This document shows positions 54,524 through 63,348 of a stretch of 64,000 nucleotides of DNA, one piece after another. The position numbers and the translations under genes were made by a program. This DNA comes from Roseibium algicola (GTDB taxonomy: Bacteria; Pseudomonadota; Alphaproteobacteria; Rhizobiales; Stappiaceae), in contig NZ_CP019630.1 in NCBI RefSeq assembly GCF_001999245.1, positions 3,377,001-3,441,000 of the forward strand, given 5' to 3'. Under the pieces are notes generated by a model. The model had not been told where the DNA came from. It saw nothing but the letters and a program-made list of their open reading frames with translations, and ran no database searches. Each line of letters starts with the position of its first letter. Positions within the stretch are counted from its first letter, which is position 1.

Positions 54524-55513
54524 ATGCCAATCGCGGGATTTGACATTTTCCTGATCGGCCTTGTCGTGCTGGTCATTCTGGTCTTTTTCGCCGGCGTAAA
54601 GACGGTGCCGCAAGGCTACAATTATACGGTCGAACGTTTTGGCAAGTACCGGAAGACGCTGACGCCGGGTCTGAACTTCATCATCCCATTCATCGACAGG
54701 ATCGGCCACAAGCTCAACATGATGGAGCAGGTGCTGGATGTTCCGACCCAGGAAGTGATCACCCGCGACAATGCGACGGTGAGCGCGGACGGCGTGACCT
54801 TCTACCAGGTGCTCGATGCTGCCCGTGCTGCCTACGAAGTGCTTGGTCTTCAGAACGCTATTTTGAACCTGACCATGACCAACATCCGCTCGGTGATGGG
54901 GTCGATGGATCTCGACAACCTTCTGTCCAACCGCGATGAAATCAATGCCCAGATCCTGCGCGTCGTTGATGCGGCTGCAGAGCCATGGGGCATCAAGATC
55001 ACCCGCATCGAGATAAAGGATATCAATCCGCCGCGCGATCTGGTGGATGCCATGGCCCGCCAGATGAAGGCGGAACGCGAGAAGCGTGCCTATATCCTTG
55101 AGGCCGAGGGCAAGCGCCAATCGGAAATCCTTAAAGCCGAAGGCCAGAAGCAGTCGCTTATCCTGGAAGCGGAAGGCCGCCGCGAATCCGCGTTCCGTGA
55201 TGCGGAAGCCCGTGAACGCGAGGCGGAAGCGGAAGCCAAGGCAACGCAGCTCGTCAGTGCGGCCATCGCTTCCGGTGACGTCCAGGCAATCAACTATTTC
55301 GTTGCCAACAAATACGTTGAGGCGTTCAAGGAACTGGCAACCTCGCGCAATCAGAAGACGCTCATCCTCCCGATGGAAGCGACCTCGCTGCTGGGGGCCT
55401 TGAGTGGCATAGGCGCCATTGCCAAGGAAGCGTTCGGTGAAGACGGCTCTTCCAAGCGCTCGTCGGCGCGCATTCCCAATACAAGCAGTGATGAGGGAGA
55501 CGAGAACCGGTGA
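54524..55513 (+). CDS. qmcA: stomatin/prohibitin-like SPFH membrane protein (QmcA type)
   Basis: 329 residues. An N-terminal helix (about 5-25) anchors it, followed by a Band 7 domain (about 28-190) starting [22 protein letters not shown]. The C-terminal part is a charged helix rich in ERE and EAE repeats. QmcA-type proteins form rings with NfeD-family partners. GTGA overlap with the following NfeD gene supports a complex. Confidence 0.92.
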   Translation: MPIAGFDIFLIGLVVLVILVFFAGVKTVPQGYNYTVERFGKYRKTLTPGLNFIIPFIDRIGHKLNMMEQVLDVPTQEVITRDNATVSADGVTFYQVLDAARAAYEVLGLQNAILNLTMTNIRSVMGSMDLDNLLSNRDEINAQILRVVDAAAEPWGIKITRIEIKDINPPRDLVDAMARQMKAEREKRAYILEAEGKRQSEILKAEGQKQSLILEAEGRRESAFRDAEAREREAEAEAKATQLVSAAIASGDVQAINYFVANKYVEAFKELATSRNQKTLILPMEATSLLGALSGIGAIAKEAFGEDGSSKRSSARIPNTSSDEGDENR

Positions 55514-55965
55514 GCCTGATTGAAAGCACAATCGCGGCCCTCGGGCCCTGGAGCTGGTTCGTTCTGGGGCTTCTGCTGCTGGGACTCGAGATTCTGGCGC
55601 CTGGCACGATTTTTCTCTGGTTTGGCCTGTCGGCGCTTGTCGTCGGTGTTGTGGCTCTGTTGTTCGATTTCGCCTGGCAGGTGGATGTTGGGCTGTTCCT
55701 CGTGCTGTCACTCGTCAGCCTGCTGATAGGACGCCGGCTGATGCAGAAGCTTGCGTCGGAAAAGGGCGATCCGGGGCTGAACCAGCGCGGAAGCCGTTAC
55801 GTCGGCCGGGAATTCACCCTTGCCGCGCCCTTGAACGAGGGTGCCGGAAACCTGTCCATCGATGACACGATCTGGCGCATTACCGGACCGGACATGCCGG
55901 CTGGCACGAAAGTTCGTGTCGAGGCAATTGACGGGGCGCGGCTGGTGGTCTCGCGGGTCAGCTAG
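55510..55965 (+). CDS. NfeD-family membrane protein
   Basis: 151 residues. Three to four N-terminal helices (about 13-85) are followed by a small beta-barrel (OB-fold) domain (about 95-148) reading [17 protein letters not shown]. Short NfeD proteins partner with stomatin-type SPFH proteins in membrane quality control. The GTG start overlaps the qmcA stop (GTGA). The stop precedes a convergent gene at 56019. Confidence 0.9.
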   Translation: MSLIESTIAALGPWSWFVLGLLLLGLEILAPGTIFLWFGLSALVVGVVALLFDFAWQVDVGLFLVLSLVSLLIGRRLMQKLASEKGDPGLNQRGSRYVGREFTLAAPLNEGAGNLSIDDTIWRITGPDMPAGTKVRVEAIDGARLVVSRVS

Positions 55966-56018
55966 ATCTCACCGGCATCGTACGTGTTTCCTTAGCAGGG
56001 GGCTGTTGCCGTACCGGA

Positions 56019-56876
56019 CTAAAGTTTGTGGCCGGCCGGCAGCGGCGGTTCTTCAGCCTTGAGCAGAATGCCGATCCTGCGGTTTGCCGCCAAGTAGGGG
56101 TCGTTGGGGAACAGCGGTTCGGTGTCGGCCTTGCCAACCACTGAGTAGAACTGATTATCCGGCACGCCGTATTCGGACAGGATCTGCCGGGCGACATTGG
56201 CGCGTTCGCTGGACAGCTCCCAGCCGGTATAGCTTGGATCGATGGACTGTCGGCCAGCAGTCGTGTGACCTGTAATCTCGATGCGATTTGGCATCTGCGA
56301 CAGCACAGGTGCCATCTTGGCGATCAGGCGGCGGGTGGTCTCGTAAGGATACTTCGAGCCTTCCCGGAACATTGAGCGCCCGTCCTGATCGACGAGCATG
56401 ATGTTCAGTCCGTCCTCGGATTCTTCCAGAATGATGTTGCTGGAAATCTCGGTGATTTCCGGCATCTCCTGCCAGGCCTGGCGCAGCGAGGCTGCCGCCG
56501 TCGCGAATTGCCGCGGTTTTTCGATATCGGCTTCCAGCGTGTCGTGCGTGTTGGCTTCCGGGCCCTGTTTGCGCCGCTGTTCATGGCGCACCTGGGAGAA
56601 GTCGGAATCCATTTCCTGTTCGACCTGGCTGATATCCTTCATGTAATCGCGGATCGGAATGCCCTCGACCTCGATGATACCGGTCTTGCGGGACGTGTCC
56701 TTCACACCGAAGGCTTCGCGCATGGACCCGGCGACCACCTGAAGCTTTTCCTTGTCCTGAATGGAAAAGGAAATGATCAGAACGAAGAAGCAGACGAGCA
56801 GGGACATCAGATCGGCAAAGGTCACCAGCCAGTCCGGTGCGCCGCCGCCGCCTTGAGGTTTCTGTTTCTTTGCCAT
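56019..56876 (-). CDS. PomB/MotB-like motor stator protein
   Basis: 285 residues. An N-terminal helix PDWLVTFADLMSLLVCFFVLIISFS carries the ion-binding Asp in TFAD, with the ADLM style of sodium-type PomB. The C-terminal half (about 155-270) is an OmpA-like peptidoglycan-binding domain with NRIEITGHT and SSERANVARQILSEYGV. It should pair with the PomA-like protein encoded just upstream. No flagellar structural genes are seen in this window. Confidence 0.9.
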   Translation of the reverse strand: MAKKQKPQGGGGAPDWLVTFADLMSLLVCFFVLIISFSIQDKEKLQVVAGSMREAFGVKDTSRKTGIIEVEGIPIRDYMKDISQVEQEMDSDFSQVRHEQRRKQGPEANTHDTLEADIEKPRQFATAAASLRQAWQEMPEITEISSNIILEESEDGLNIMLVDQDGRSMFREGSKYPYETTRRLIAKMAPVLSQMPNRIEITGHTTAGRQSIDPSYTGWELSSERANVARQILSEYGVPDNQFYSVVGKADTEPLFPNDPYLAANRRIGILLKAEEPPLPAGHKL

Positions 56877-57002
56877 CGCGCTGTGGTCGCTCTTTTGTCA
56901 GTTCCGGATCAGACTTGGTACGATCGATTGCGATTGAGCCCTTACCAATCGCTTCCAGGGTTGGCGAACAATCTGCCCGGGTTCATCTGAACGCTTCCTG
57001 CT

Positions 57003-57770
57003 CTAGGCCGCGTCCGCCAGTTCGGCGCGCAATTTGTCCGGCAGGTATGCAATCAGCATTTCCTTGATCAAGGCCGGGCTCTTGGATTCGCGGATCTGGC
57101 AAACACCGTCGATGATCAGCGTCTGGTTGAGATCGTCGACGTCGAATTTCGCATCCAGCTTGTCCACCAGTGGCAGACAAAGGATGTTGGAGATCAACGC
57201 GCCGTAAAGGGTCGTCAGAAGGGCGACAGCCATGGAAGGGCCGATTGCCGCAGGGTCGTCCATGTTGGCAAGCATCTGCACCAGGCCGACCAGCGTCCCG
57301 ATCATGCCGAAGGCGGGAGCAGAATCGCCAAGTGCCTTGAAAACGCGCTTGCCTTCCGCGAGCCGGGAAAGTTGCAGGTCGCGCTCGCGTTCCATCGATT
57401 CCTTGATGAATTCCAGCTCATAGCCGTCCGCAATATATTGCACACCCTTGGCAAGGACCGGATCGGAGACGTCCACGTTCTCCAGGCCAAGCGGGCCGGA
57501 CTTGCGGACGATTTCACCCAGGTTGCTGATTTCGGTAATCAGGTCGCGAGGGCTTGCGTTCTTGCCCGCAAGCGCAACCTTGAAGCCTGTGACGAAAGCA
57601 GTGGCGATGTCGGTAAGCTGGAAGCGGATCAGCGTGGCGGCGAGACCGCCGCCGACCACGATGAGGACCGACGGCACGTCAATAAACTGACCGAAACTGC
57701 CACCAAGAAAAATAGCGGTCGTCACGATGCCAAAGGCACCCACAATGCCGATTAATGTCGCCAGATCCAT
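57003..57770 (-). CDS. PomA/MotA-like motor stator protein
   Basis: 255 residues from ATG 57770; the GTG at 57779 would add three residues. Four helices with the MotA_ExbB core GDSAPAFGMIGTLVGLVQMLANMDDPAAIG (about 155-185). The helix 3-4 segment ALLTTLYGALISNILCLPL is typical of PomA. Gap to the PomB gene is 126 bases. The pair could drive flagellar rotation with Na+, or act in another energised envelope process. Confidence 0.9.
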   Translation of the reverse strand: MDLATLIGIVGAFGIVTTAIFLGGSFGQFIDVPSVLIVVGGGLAATLIRFQLTDIATAFVTGFKVALAGKNASPRDLITEISNLGEIVRKSGPLGLENVDVSDPVLAKGVQYIADGYELEFIKESMERERDLQLSRLAEGKRVFKALGDSAPAFGMIGTLVGLVQMLANMDDPAAIGPSMAVALLTTLYGALISNILCLPLVDKLDAKFDVDDLNQTLIIDGVCQIRESKSPALIKEMLIAYLPDKLRAELADAA

Positions 57771-57927
57771 TCTGTACACACACCAAGGTCTGCGGCGTCA
57801 AGCCGATGAAACTTCGGGGCAGTGTAAGAGGCTTATGGCTAATCAAATCCTAATGACGCGCCACTTGCGGGTCGGAAAAGAAACTTTTTCGACCCTGTGA
57901 GGCAATATTGCCTGCTTCGGTGAAAGA

Positions 57928-58947
57928 TCAGGCTGCGCCGATGCGAAGAAGATCGTGCAGATGGACAATGCCGACGGGGCGACCGTCCTCGATCACGAAC
58001 ACGGAGGTGATCGACAGGCTGTTGGCCAATTCAAGAATTGAAGCCGACAATGTGTCCGGAGAAACGGTCTTTGGAGCACGCGTCATGATTTCACCGGCAG
58101 ATTTTGCCAGGAGATTTGACGAAACATGGCGGCGCAAGTCACCGTCGGTGATGATGCCGATCAACTGTTTCAGCTCGTCGACGACACCCAGCACACCGAA
58201 ACCGCGCTGGGTCATCAGGACGATGCCTTCGCTCATCGAGGTGTTTGCGGACACCAGCGGCATGCGTTCGCCAGTGTGCATGATGTCCTTGGCCGTTTTC
58301 AGGCTGGCGCCCAGGCGGCCGCCCGGGTGGAATACGCGGAAGTCCTGCGCGGTAAACCCACGTCCTTCCAGAAGAGCCACAGCGAGTGCATCACCGACGG
58401 CCAGCTGAATGAGGGCGGAGGTTGTCGGGGCGAGGCCATGCGGGCAGGCCTCGGTGACAGCAGGCAGGTTCATGACGATATCAGCTGCACGGCCGAGGGT
58501 GCTGTCCTTGCGCGAGGTGATCGCGATCAAGGGCACCTTGAAGCGACGGGTGTAGCTGACGATGCCTGCCAGTTCCTGGGTTTCACCCGACCAGGACAGG
58601 GCGATCACGACGTCGTCTTCGGTGATCATGCCCAGGTCGCCGTGACTGGCTTCACTGGCATGAACGAAGAAAGACGGCGTTCCCGTTGACGCAAGGCTTG
58701 CTGCGATCTTGGTGCCGATATGACCACTCTTGCCGATGCCGGTGATGACAACGCGTCCCTTGCTCTTTTGAATGAGATCGAAGGTCTTCTGGAACGGGAT
58801 GGCAAGTCCGTTCTTCAGCGCTGCGCGAACGGCACTCAGGCCGGCAATTTCCGTTTCCAGGGTCCGCTCTGCGGAGACGAGGCACAGGGACGTCATGTCT
58901 GTATTTTCTTCGGAAACCGGGTCGCGCAGAACGGTGGTCATGAACAT
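57928..58947 (-). CDS. kdsD: D-arabinose-5-phosphate isomerase (SIS plus CBS domains)
   Basis: 339 residues. The SIS domain (about 50-185) opens GRVVITGIGKSGHIGTKIAASLASTGTPSFFVHASEA, and two CBS domains (about 215-335) end it. The enzyme converts ribulose-5-phosphate to arabinose-5-phosphate for KDO and lipopolysaccharide or capsule synthesis. The family is KpsF/GutQ/KdsD. ATG 58947 is used; ATG 58896 is a shorter alternative. The upstream gap holds short repeats. Confidence 0.92.
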   Translation of the reverse strand: MFMTTVLRDPVSEENTDMTSLCLVSAERTLETEIAGLSAVRAALKNGLAIPFQKTFDLIQKSKGRVVITGIGKSGHIGTKIAASLASTGTPSFFVHASEASHGDLGMITEDDVVIALSWSGETQELAGIVSYTRRFKVPLIAITSRKDSTLGRAADIVMNLPAVTEACPHGLAPTTSALIQLAVGDALAVALLEGRGFTAQDFRVFHPGGRLGASLKTAKDIMHTGERMPLVSANTSMSEGIVLMTQRGFGVLGVVDELKQLIGIITDGDLRRHVSSNLLAKSAGEIMTRAPKTVSPDTLSASILELANSLSITSVFVIEDGRPVGIVHLHDLLRIGAA

Positions 58948-59011
58948 AATTCTTTTTTTATTTAGGATCGCCTAGCTCTATGCCAGTCGCCGACGGGGAT
59001 CAAGAACCCGT

Positions 59012-59060
59012 GATCTATTAAATGCATTAGATCAGGTGACTTTATGTAACTTTGTGTAAC
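59012..59060. promoter_or_regulatory. palindrome and direct repeat in the kdsD/beta-barrel gap
   Basis: A palindrome with perfect six-base ends GATCTA (59012-59017) and TAGATC (59028-59033) is followed by TGTAAC twice, at 59045-59050 and 59055-59060, ten bases apart. The two elements lie between divergent genes. A regulator binding one face of the DNA is possible. Confidence 0.4.
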
Positions 59061-59146
59061 CTTCCAAATTGCGAAAAAGAAACGAAGGATTAACCATCAT
59101 TCGTCAGGTTGGACCGGACATTCCACGTCGACTGGTCCCGGAATTC

Positions 59147-60610
59147 ATGCGCAGCTTTCTGCCTCTGATCACTTTTCTTGCCGTTTTGCAGGCCGTTTCC
59201 GCGGCTGCACAAACGACGCTTGACGATTTGCGTGGATCGGACGACCCAGGCGGGGCGCAAGAATCAGCAGACCCTTCCGATCAGGCAGCCCAGGCGGCAG
59301 ACCGAAATCCTACGCAGGCAAATGTCTTTTCCCTTCGTTCGACACTGAATTCGGCAACGGCGGAAACCGGATCGAGCGGCCTTGGAACCAATGGCAGAGC
59401 CACTCCTGTCAGGCCATTTGCCGACAGGATTGCAGCTGTCGACAGGGCGGTTCCTCTATCGGACAGCGGTATCGACGACAGCGTTTTTGGCGGAGATACG
59501 ACCTTCGATGCGGCACAAGGGATCCGGCTCGGGTCCTTCACGCTGACGCCCCAACTGACCGTGTCGACAGGTTGGACCGATAACCGGTCACAGGCGGCAG
59601 ATGGAACCTCTGGCAAGTTCTACCGGATTTCACCCGATGTTTCGCTGACCTCGAACTGGTCACGCCATCAGCTGGACACGTCGCTGCGAGGTTCCTTCAC
59701 CGGATATCCCGGTGATACCGACGACAACGAGGCGAACGTCTTTGCGGCGGCAAACCTGCGGCTCGATATCAGCGAAGCGACACAGGTCACGACCAGTATA
59801 GCCTACACGCTCAGCCAGGAGGACGACGGCAGCGCAGAATCGGCTTCCGGGACCGACTACGATCACGAACTTTCGGGAAGCCTCAGTGGTACGCGCGCAG
59901 TCGGCATCGTTGCCGCAACAGCTTCGCTCGGCGTCGACCGGAATTTCTATACGTCGGAAAGCGGCTCGGAATCCGGACGTAACAACACGCTCTACTCCGC
60001 CAGCCTGCGGCTGGACGGCAATACCGGCAGCGTGTTTTCCCCGTTCGTTGAGGGGGCGCTGCTTCTGCGGCGCTATGACGATACCTGTAGCGACGCCTTG
60101 TGCGAAAAACGAAATGCCAATGGCTATCAGGTCATGGGTGGTGTCACCATCGCATCCGGCCCCAAACTGACCGGGGAACTCGGTGCGGGGTGGCGGATCG
60201 AGGACATTGAGGATGAGAGGCTTGAAAACCTGTCAGGCCTGATCGCCGACGCCTCCCTGGTCTGGTCGCCAAGCCGCCTGACGACGGTTACCGCTGGTCT
60301 TGGCACCTCCTTCGAGGCAACCGATATCGACGGTGCCAGCGGTTCGATCATCTACTCCGGCGACCTGCGCCTCGCTCATGCCTTCAGTGATCGTCTGGTG
60401 GGCGAGACCGGTGTCGGTTACAGTTACCGGACCTATGAAGGTGTTTCGATCGAAGAGCGTACCCTGACAGGGTTTGGTGGTCTGACCTTCGCTGTGACGA
60501 AGAACATTGCGGTGACGGCGGATTATACCCATCGTCGTTTCGACAGTTCCCAGCAGGGGAACGACTATTCCGAAAACGCTGTTGAAGCCGGGTTTAGATT
60601 GCGGCATTAA
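59147..60610 (+). CDS. outer-membrane beta-barrel protein
   Basis: 487 residues from ATG 59147, which gives a signal peptide ending SAAA; a TTG at 59069 would add 26 residues. The first ~100 mature residues are disordered and rich in Asp, Gln and Ala. The rest alternates hydrophobic and polar residues with many Tyr/Phe/Thr-rich strands (SIAYTLSQED, AATASLGVDRNF, AVTADYTHRRF) and ends RLRH. It resembles the BBP2_2 family of outer-membrane barrels associated with exopolysaccharide export, but has no linked polysaccharide genes other than kdsD. Confidence 0.78.
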   Translation: MRSFLPLITFLAVLQAVSAAAQTTLDDLRGSDDPGGAQESADPSDQAAQAADRNPTQANVFSLRSTLNSATAETGSSGLGTNGRATPVRPFADRIAAVDRAVPLSDSGIDDSVFGGDTTFDAAQGIRLGSFTLTPQLTVSTGWTDNRSQAADGTSGKFYRISPDVSLTSNWSRHQLDTSLRGSFTGYPGDTDDNEANVFAAANLRLDISEATQVTTSIAYTLSQEDDGSAESASGTDYDHELSGSLSGTRAVGIVAATASLGVDRNFYTSESGSESGRNNTLYSASLRLDGNTGSVFSPFVEGALLLRRYDDTCSDALCEKRNANGYQVMGGVTIASGPKLTGELGAGWRIEDIEDERLENLSGLIADASLVWSPSRLTTVTAGLGTSFEATDIDGASGSIIYSGDLRLAHAFSDRLVGETGVGYSYRTYEGVSIEERTLTGFGGLTFAVTKNIAVTADYTHRRFDSSQQGNDYSENAVEAGFRLRH

Positions 60611-60686
60611 CGTCACGGTAACCAAATCAACATCATTCATGGGGCGGGGGCAGAAACTTACGGACCTGGGCATCGAGGAGGCCCTG

Positions 60687-61958
60687 ATGCGGAACCTTGC
60701 GCAGCTGACTGCGAACGTGAAAACCATATTGCCCTTTTCAGGAAGACTGAGAACCCTCGGGCGCCGGCTGCTTTTGACTGCCGCGGCGACGGGCACTTTG
60801 CTGGCCGTTTCTGTGCCGGCACAGGCCGATCAGGGGTTCAGCCAGTTCGTTTCCGGCTTCTGGCCGACGGCCAAGGCAGCCGGCATTTCTTCCCAGACCT
60901 ACAACGCGGTCTTCACTGGCATGCAGCCGGACGATGACACCTTGCGCCTGATGAGCAAGCAATCCGAGTTCGTGAAACCGATCTGGGATTATCTCGATAG
61001 CGCCGTTTCAGACACGCGGGTCGAAAAAGGCCGCGAGATGCTGAAGGAGTACAGCCAGGTTCTTGCGGTCATCGAAAACCGCTACGGCGTCGATCGTGAA
61101 GCCGTCCTGGCGATCTGGGGCATGGAAACCAACTATGGCGGCTTCATGGGGCGTCATAACGTGATCCAGGCACTGGCGACGCTGGCCTATGCGGCGCCGC
61201 GCCGGAAGAGCTTCTGGGAAAAGGAACTTGTTACCGCGCTGGCGATCGTCCAGGCAGGTCATGTGCGTTTTCAGGACATGGAAGGTTCCTGGGCCGGCGC
61301 CATGGGGCACACCCAGTTCATGCCCTCTAGCTGGAAGGCCTATGCCGCCGACTATGACGGTGACGGCCGCCGGGATATCTGGACGTCCATACCCGATGCA
61401 CTCGCCTCAACCGCTGCCTATCTGCAAAAGCACGGCTGGCAGACAGGCAAGACCTGGGGATACGAGGTAGCCCTGCCCAGCGGGTTCGACTATCACATGG
61501 CCGACGGCGAAAAGACGCTGACGCTAGGCGAATGGGGGCGATACGGAATTCGCCGGTCAAACGGCAAGGATTTTCCGCGGCCGTCCGACAACGCCATCCT
61601 GGTTCTGCCTGCCGGAGCAAGCGGACCGGCGTTCCTGATGCTGAAGAACTTCTACGTGATCAAGCGTTACAACAACGCGACTGCTTATGCGCTTGCCGTC
61701 GGCCATCTTGCCGACCGGATCATTGGCGGCGGACCGATCGAGGGCGACTGGTCGCGCGAGCACCTTCCGCTCAATCGCTCTGAAACCGCGGAATTGCAGG
61801 CGCTTTTGAACCAGCGTGGATTTTCTGTCGGTACGGCGGACGGCAGGATCGGACCTGCTACCCGAAAGGGTATCCGAGCCTACCAGCGCTCACGTGGGAT
61901 GGTTCCCGACGGTTATGCATCCATTGTTTTGCTGGCACGCCTGAAGCTGGACGGCTAA
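60687..61958 (+). CDS. mltB: membrane-bound lytic murein transglycosylase B
   Basis: 423 residues from ATG 60687 with GAGGAGG upstream. A signal peptide ends AQA. The catalytic Glu is in IWGMETNYGGFMG. The fold is MltB, with TQFMPSSWKAYAADYDGDGRRDIW. A peptidoglycan-binding domain (about 355-420) reads ELQALLNQRGFSVGTADGRIGPATRKGIRAYQ. It cuts the glycan strand to a 1,6-anhydro end. It is followed after 34 bases by a DUF459 gene, a pair common in Hyphomicrobiales. Confidence 0.95.
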   Translation: MRNLAQLTANVKTILPFSGRLRTLGRRLLLTAAATGTLLAVSVPAQADQGFSQFVSGFWPTAKAAGISSQTYNAVFTGMQPDDDTLRLMSKQSEFVKPIWDYLDSAVSDTRVEKGREMLKEYSQVLAVIENRYGVDREAVLAIWGMETNYGGFMGRHNVIQALATLAYAAPRRKSFWEKELVTALAIVQAGHVRFQDMEGSWAGAMGHTQFMPSSWKAYAADYDGDGRRDIWTSIPDALASTAAYLQKHGWQTGKTWGYEVALPSGFDYHMADGEKTLTLGEWGRYGIRRSNGKDFPRPSDNAILVLPAGASGPAFLMLKNFYVIKRYNNATAYALAVGHLADRIIGGGPIEGDWSREHLPLNRSETAELQALLNQRGFSVGTADGRIGPATRKGIRAYQRSRGMVPDGYASIVLLARLKLDG

Positions 61959-61992
61959 ACTGGGCGCAGTGCAGCTGCAGCAGGAGCACAGC

Positions 61993-63270
61993 GTGAGAGT
62001 TCAGACACGGCAACGGGAAGGGAAGGGGACACGCGCCGCCTCGCTTCGGGTTGTCGTATCCCTTGGCCTTGCACTTGTTGCCTGCTCTGCCGGAATCTCT
62101 GCCGCACAGGACGCGCAACGCGGTGAAATCGTGGTTGCGCAGAACGGGCCCTTCCGGGGGTTCAATCCGTTTGCTCCATTGCAGCGGCTATTTGGCGGTG
62201 GGGGCGAGAAGCGCAGAAAGCAGCCACAAAAGACACAGCAGAAGCCGCGGGTTTCCCGGCCCGCGGGTGCACCGCCCAAATTCGACGTTCTCGAAAAGGA
62301 CCCCAATGCCGGCCTGATCCTGGTCGTTGGGGACCGCATGGCACGCGGTGTCGCCGACGGTTTGAAATACACACTCGCGCAAAAACCACAGATCCGTGTC
62401 GAAGCCATTACCGAGGACAAGGAAGGCTTTGTCGGGGAAGGTTCGCCGGACTGGGCGACGCAGGTGGTTTCCAGGATCCGGGGGGCGGACGTTCAGGCCG
62501 TTGTGGTGATGATCGGCCGGCAGGACCTGGGTAAATCCTTTTCCGGTGAACCGCCCGTTGAATTCATGACTGCAGAGTGGCTGGAGAGCTACCGCAGGAA
62601 GGTCGACGGGCTTGTGCGTGTGGTGCGACAGGAAAAGAAACCGCTTGTGTGGGCCGGCCTGCCGCCCACGGGCGACGAACTGGTAAACGCGGATTTCACG
62701 CAGCTCAACTCGATCTTCCAGGGCGCGTCAGAGGACAGACGGGTCCGCTATGTCGACATATGGGATATCTTCCTGGCTGAAGACGGCAGCTTTTCCTCTT
62801 ACGGACCAGATGTTGACGGCAAGAACACGCGTCTGCGCACGAACGACAAGATCGATTTCACATGGGCAGGCTATCGGAAAGTCGCATTCTTCGTGGAACG
62901 CGAACTGTCCCGCCTGCTCGGAGGCTATGGCGGGCTAGCTTTCGAAGGCGTGGAGGATGATCCGAACTTCATCGTCCTGACCGGACGTACGACGTCGCCG
63001 GAAGCACTGCTTCTGGGTGGTGAGGATGAAGAAGAGATCAATTCGGCCAGCAGGACCTATCGTTTCTTTGTCAAAGGCGAGCCCTTGCCACCCATGCAGG
63101 GACGTGTGGACGATCCAAGGATGCCTGCCGTAGCGGTATCTGCGCCGGCTGCCGCTGTTGAGGAAGTGTTTGCCCCGACGAGCGCCGATTTGCGTGAGAG
63201 CTTGAGCTCAACAGCCAGCCAGGATGCGCAAGGCCGCGTTTCTGTGACTGTGCGCCCGGGATCGCAATGA
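61993..63270 (+). CDS. DUF459/SGNH-fold periplasmic protein
   Basis: 425 residues from GTG 61993 (AGGAG six bases upstream); GTG 61969 would add eight. A hydrophobic signal ends ISAAQ. A proline- and lysine-rich linker (about 60-90) is followed by an SGNH-like domain (about 100-300): ILVVGDRMARGVADGL in place of GDS, VVVMIGRQDLG in place of GxND, and DKIDFTWAGYRK in place of DGxHFT. The expected Ser and His are therefore not in their usual places, so the classical hydrolase triad looks absent. The pair with MltB suggests a peptidoglycan-related binding role. Confidence 0.8.
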   Translation: MRVQTRQREGKGTRAASLRVVVSLGLALVACSAGISAAQDAQRGEIVVAQNGPFRGFNPFAPLQRLFGGGGEKRRKQPQKTQQKPRVSRPAGAPPKFDVLEKDPNAGLILVVGDRMARGVADGLKYTLAQKPQIRVEAITEDKEGFVGEGSPDWATQVVSRIRGADVQAVVVMIGRQDLGKSFSGEPPVEFMTAEWLESYRRKVDGLVRVVRQEKKPLVWAGLPPTGDELVNADFTQLNSIFQGASEDRRVRYVDIWDIFLAEDGSFSSYGPDVDGKNTRLRTNDKIDFTWAGYRKVAFFVERELSRLLGGYGGLAFEGVEDDPNFIVLTGRTTSPEALLLGGEDEEEINSASRTYRFFVKGEPLPPMQGRVDDPRMPAVAVSAPAAAVEEVFAPTSADLRESLSSTASQDAQGRVSVTVRPGSQ

Positions 63271-63297
63271 GCCTTTGAAATAGGTTTGAAAAACACA

Positions 63298-63331
63298 AAA
63301 CCCCGCAGGCGTTTGCCGGCGGGGTTTTTTC
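63298..63331. terminator. bidirectional rho-independent terminator
   Basis: Arms AAACCCCGC-GGC and GCC-GCGGGGTTT with a GTTT loop, followed by six T on the plus strand and preceded by A runs that serve the minus strand. It separates the DUF459 gene from the convergent gltD. Confidence 0.88.
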
Positions 63332-63348
63332 ATTTCCGGATGAAGAGT

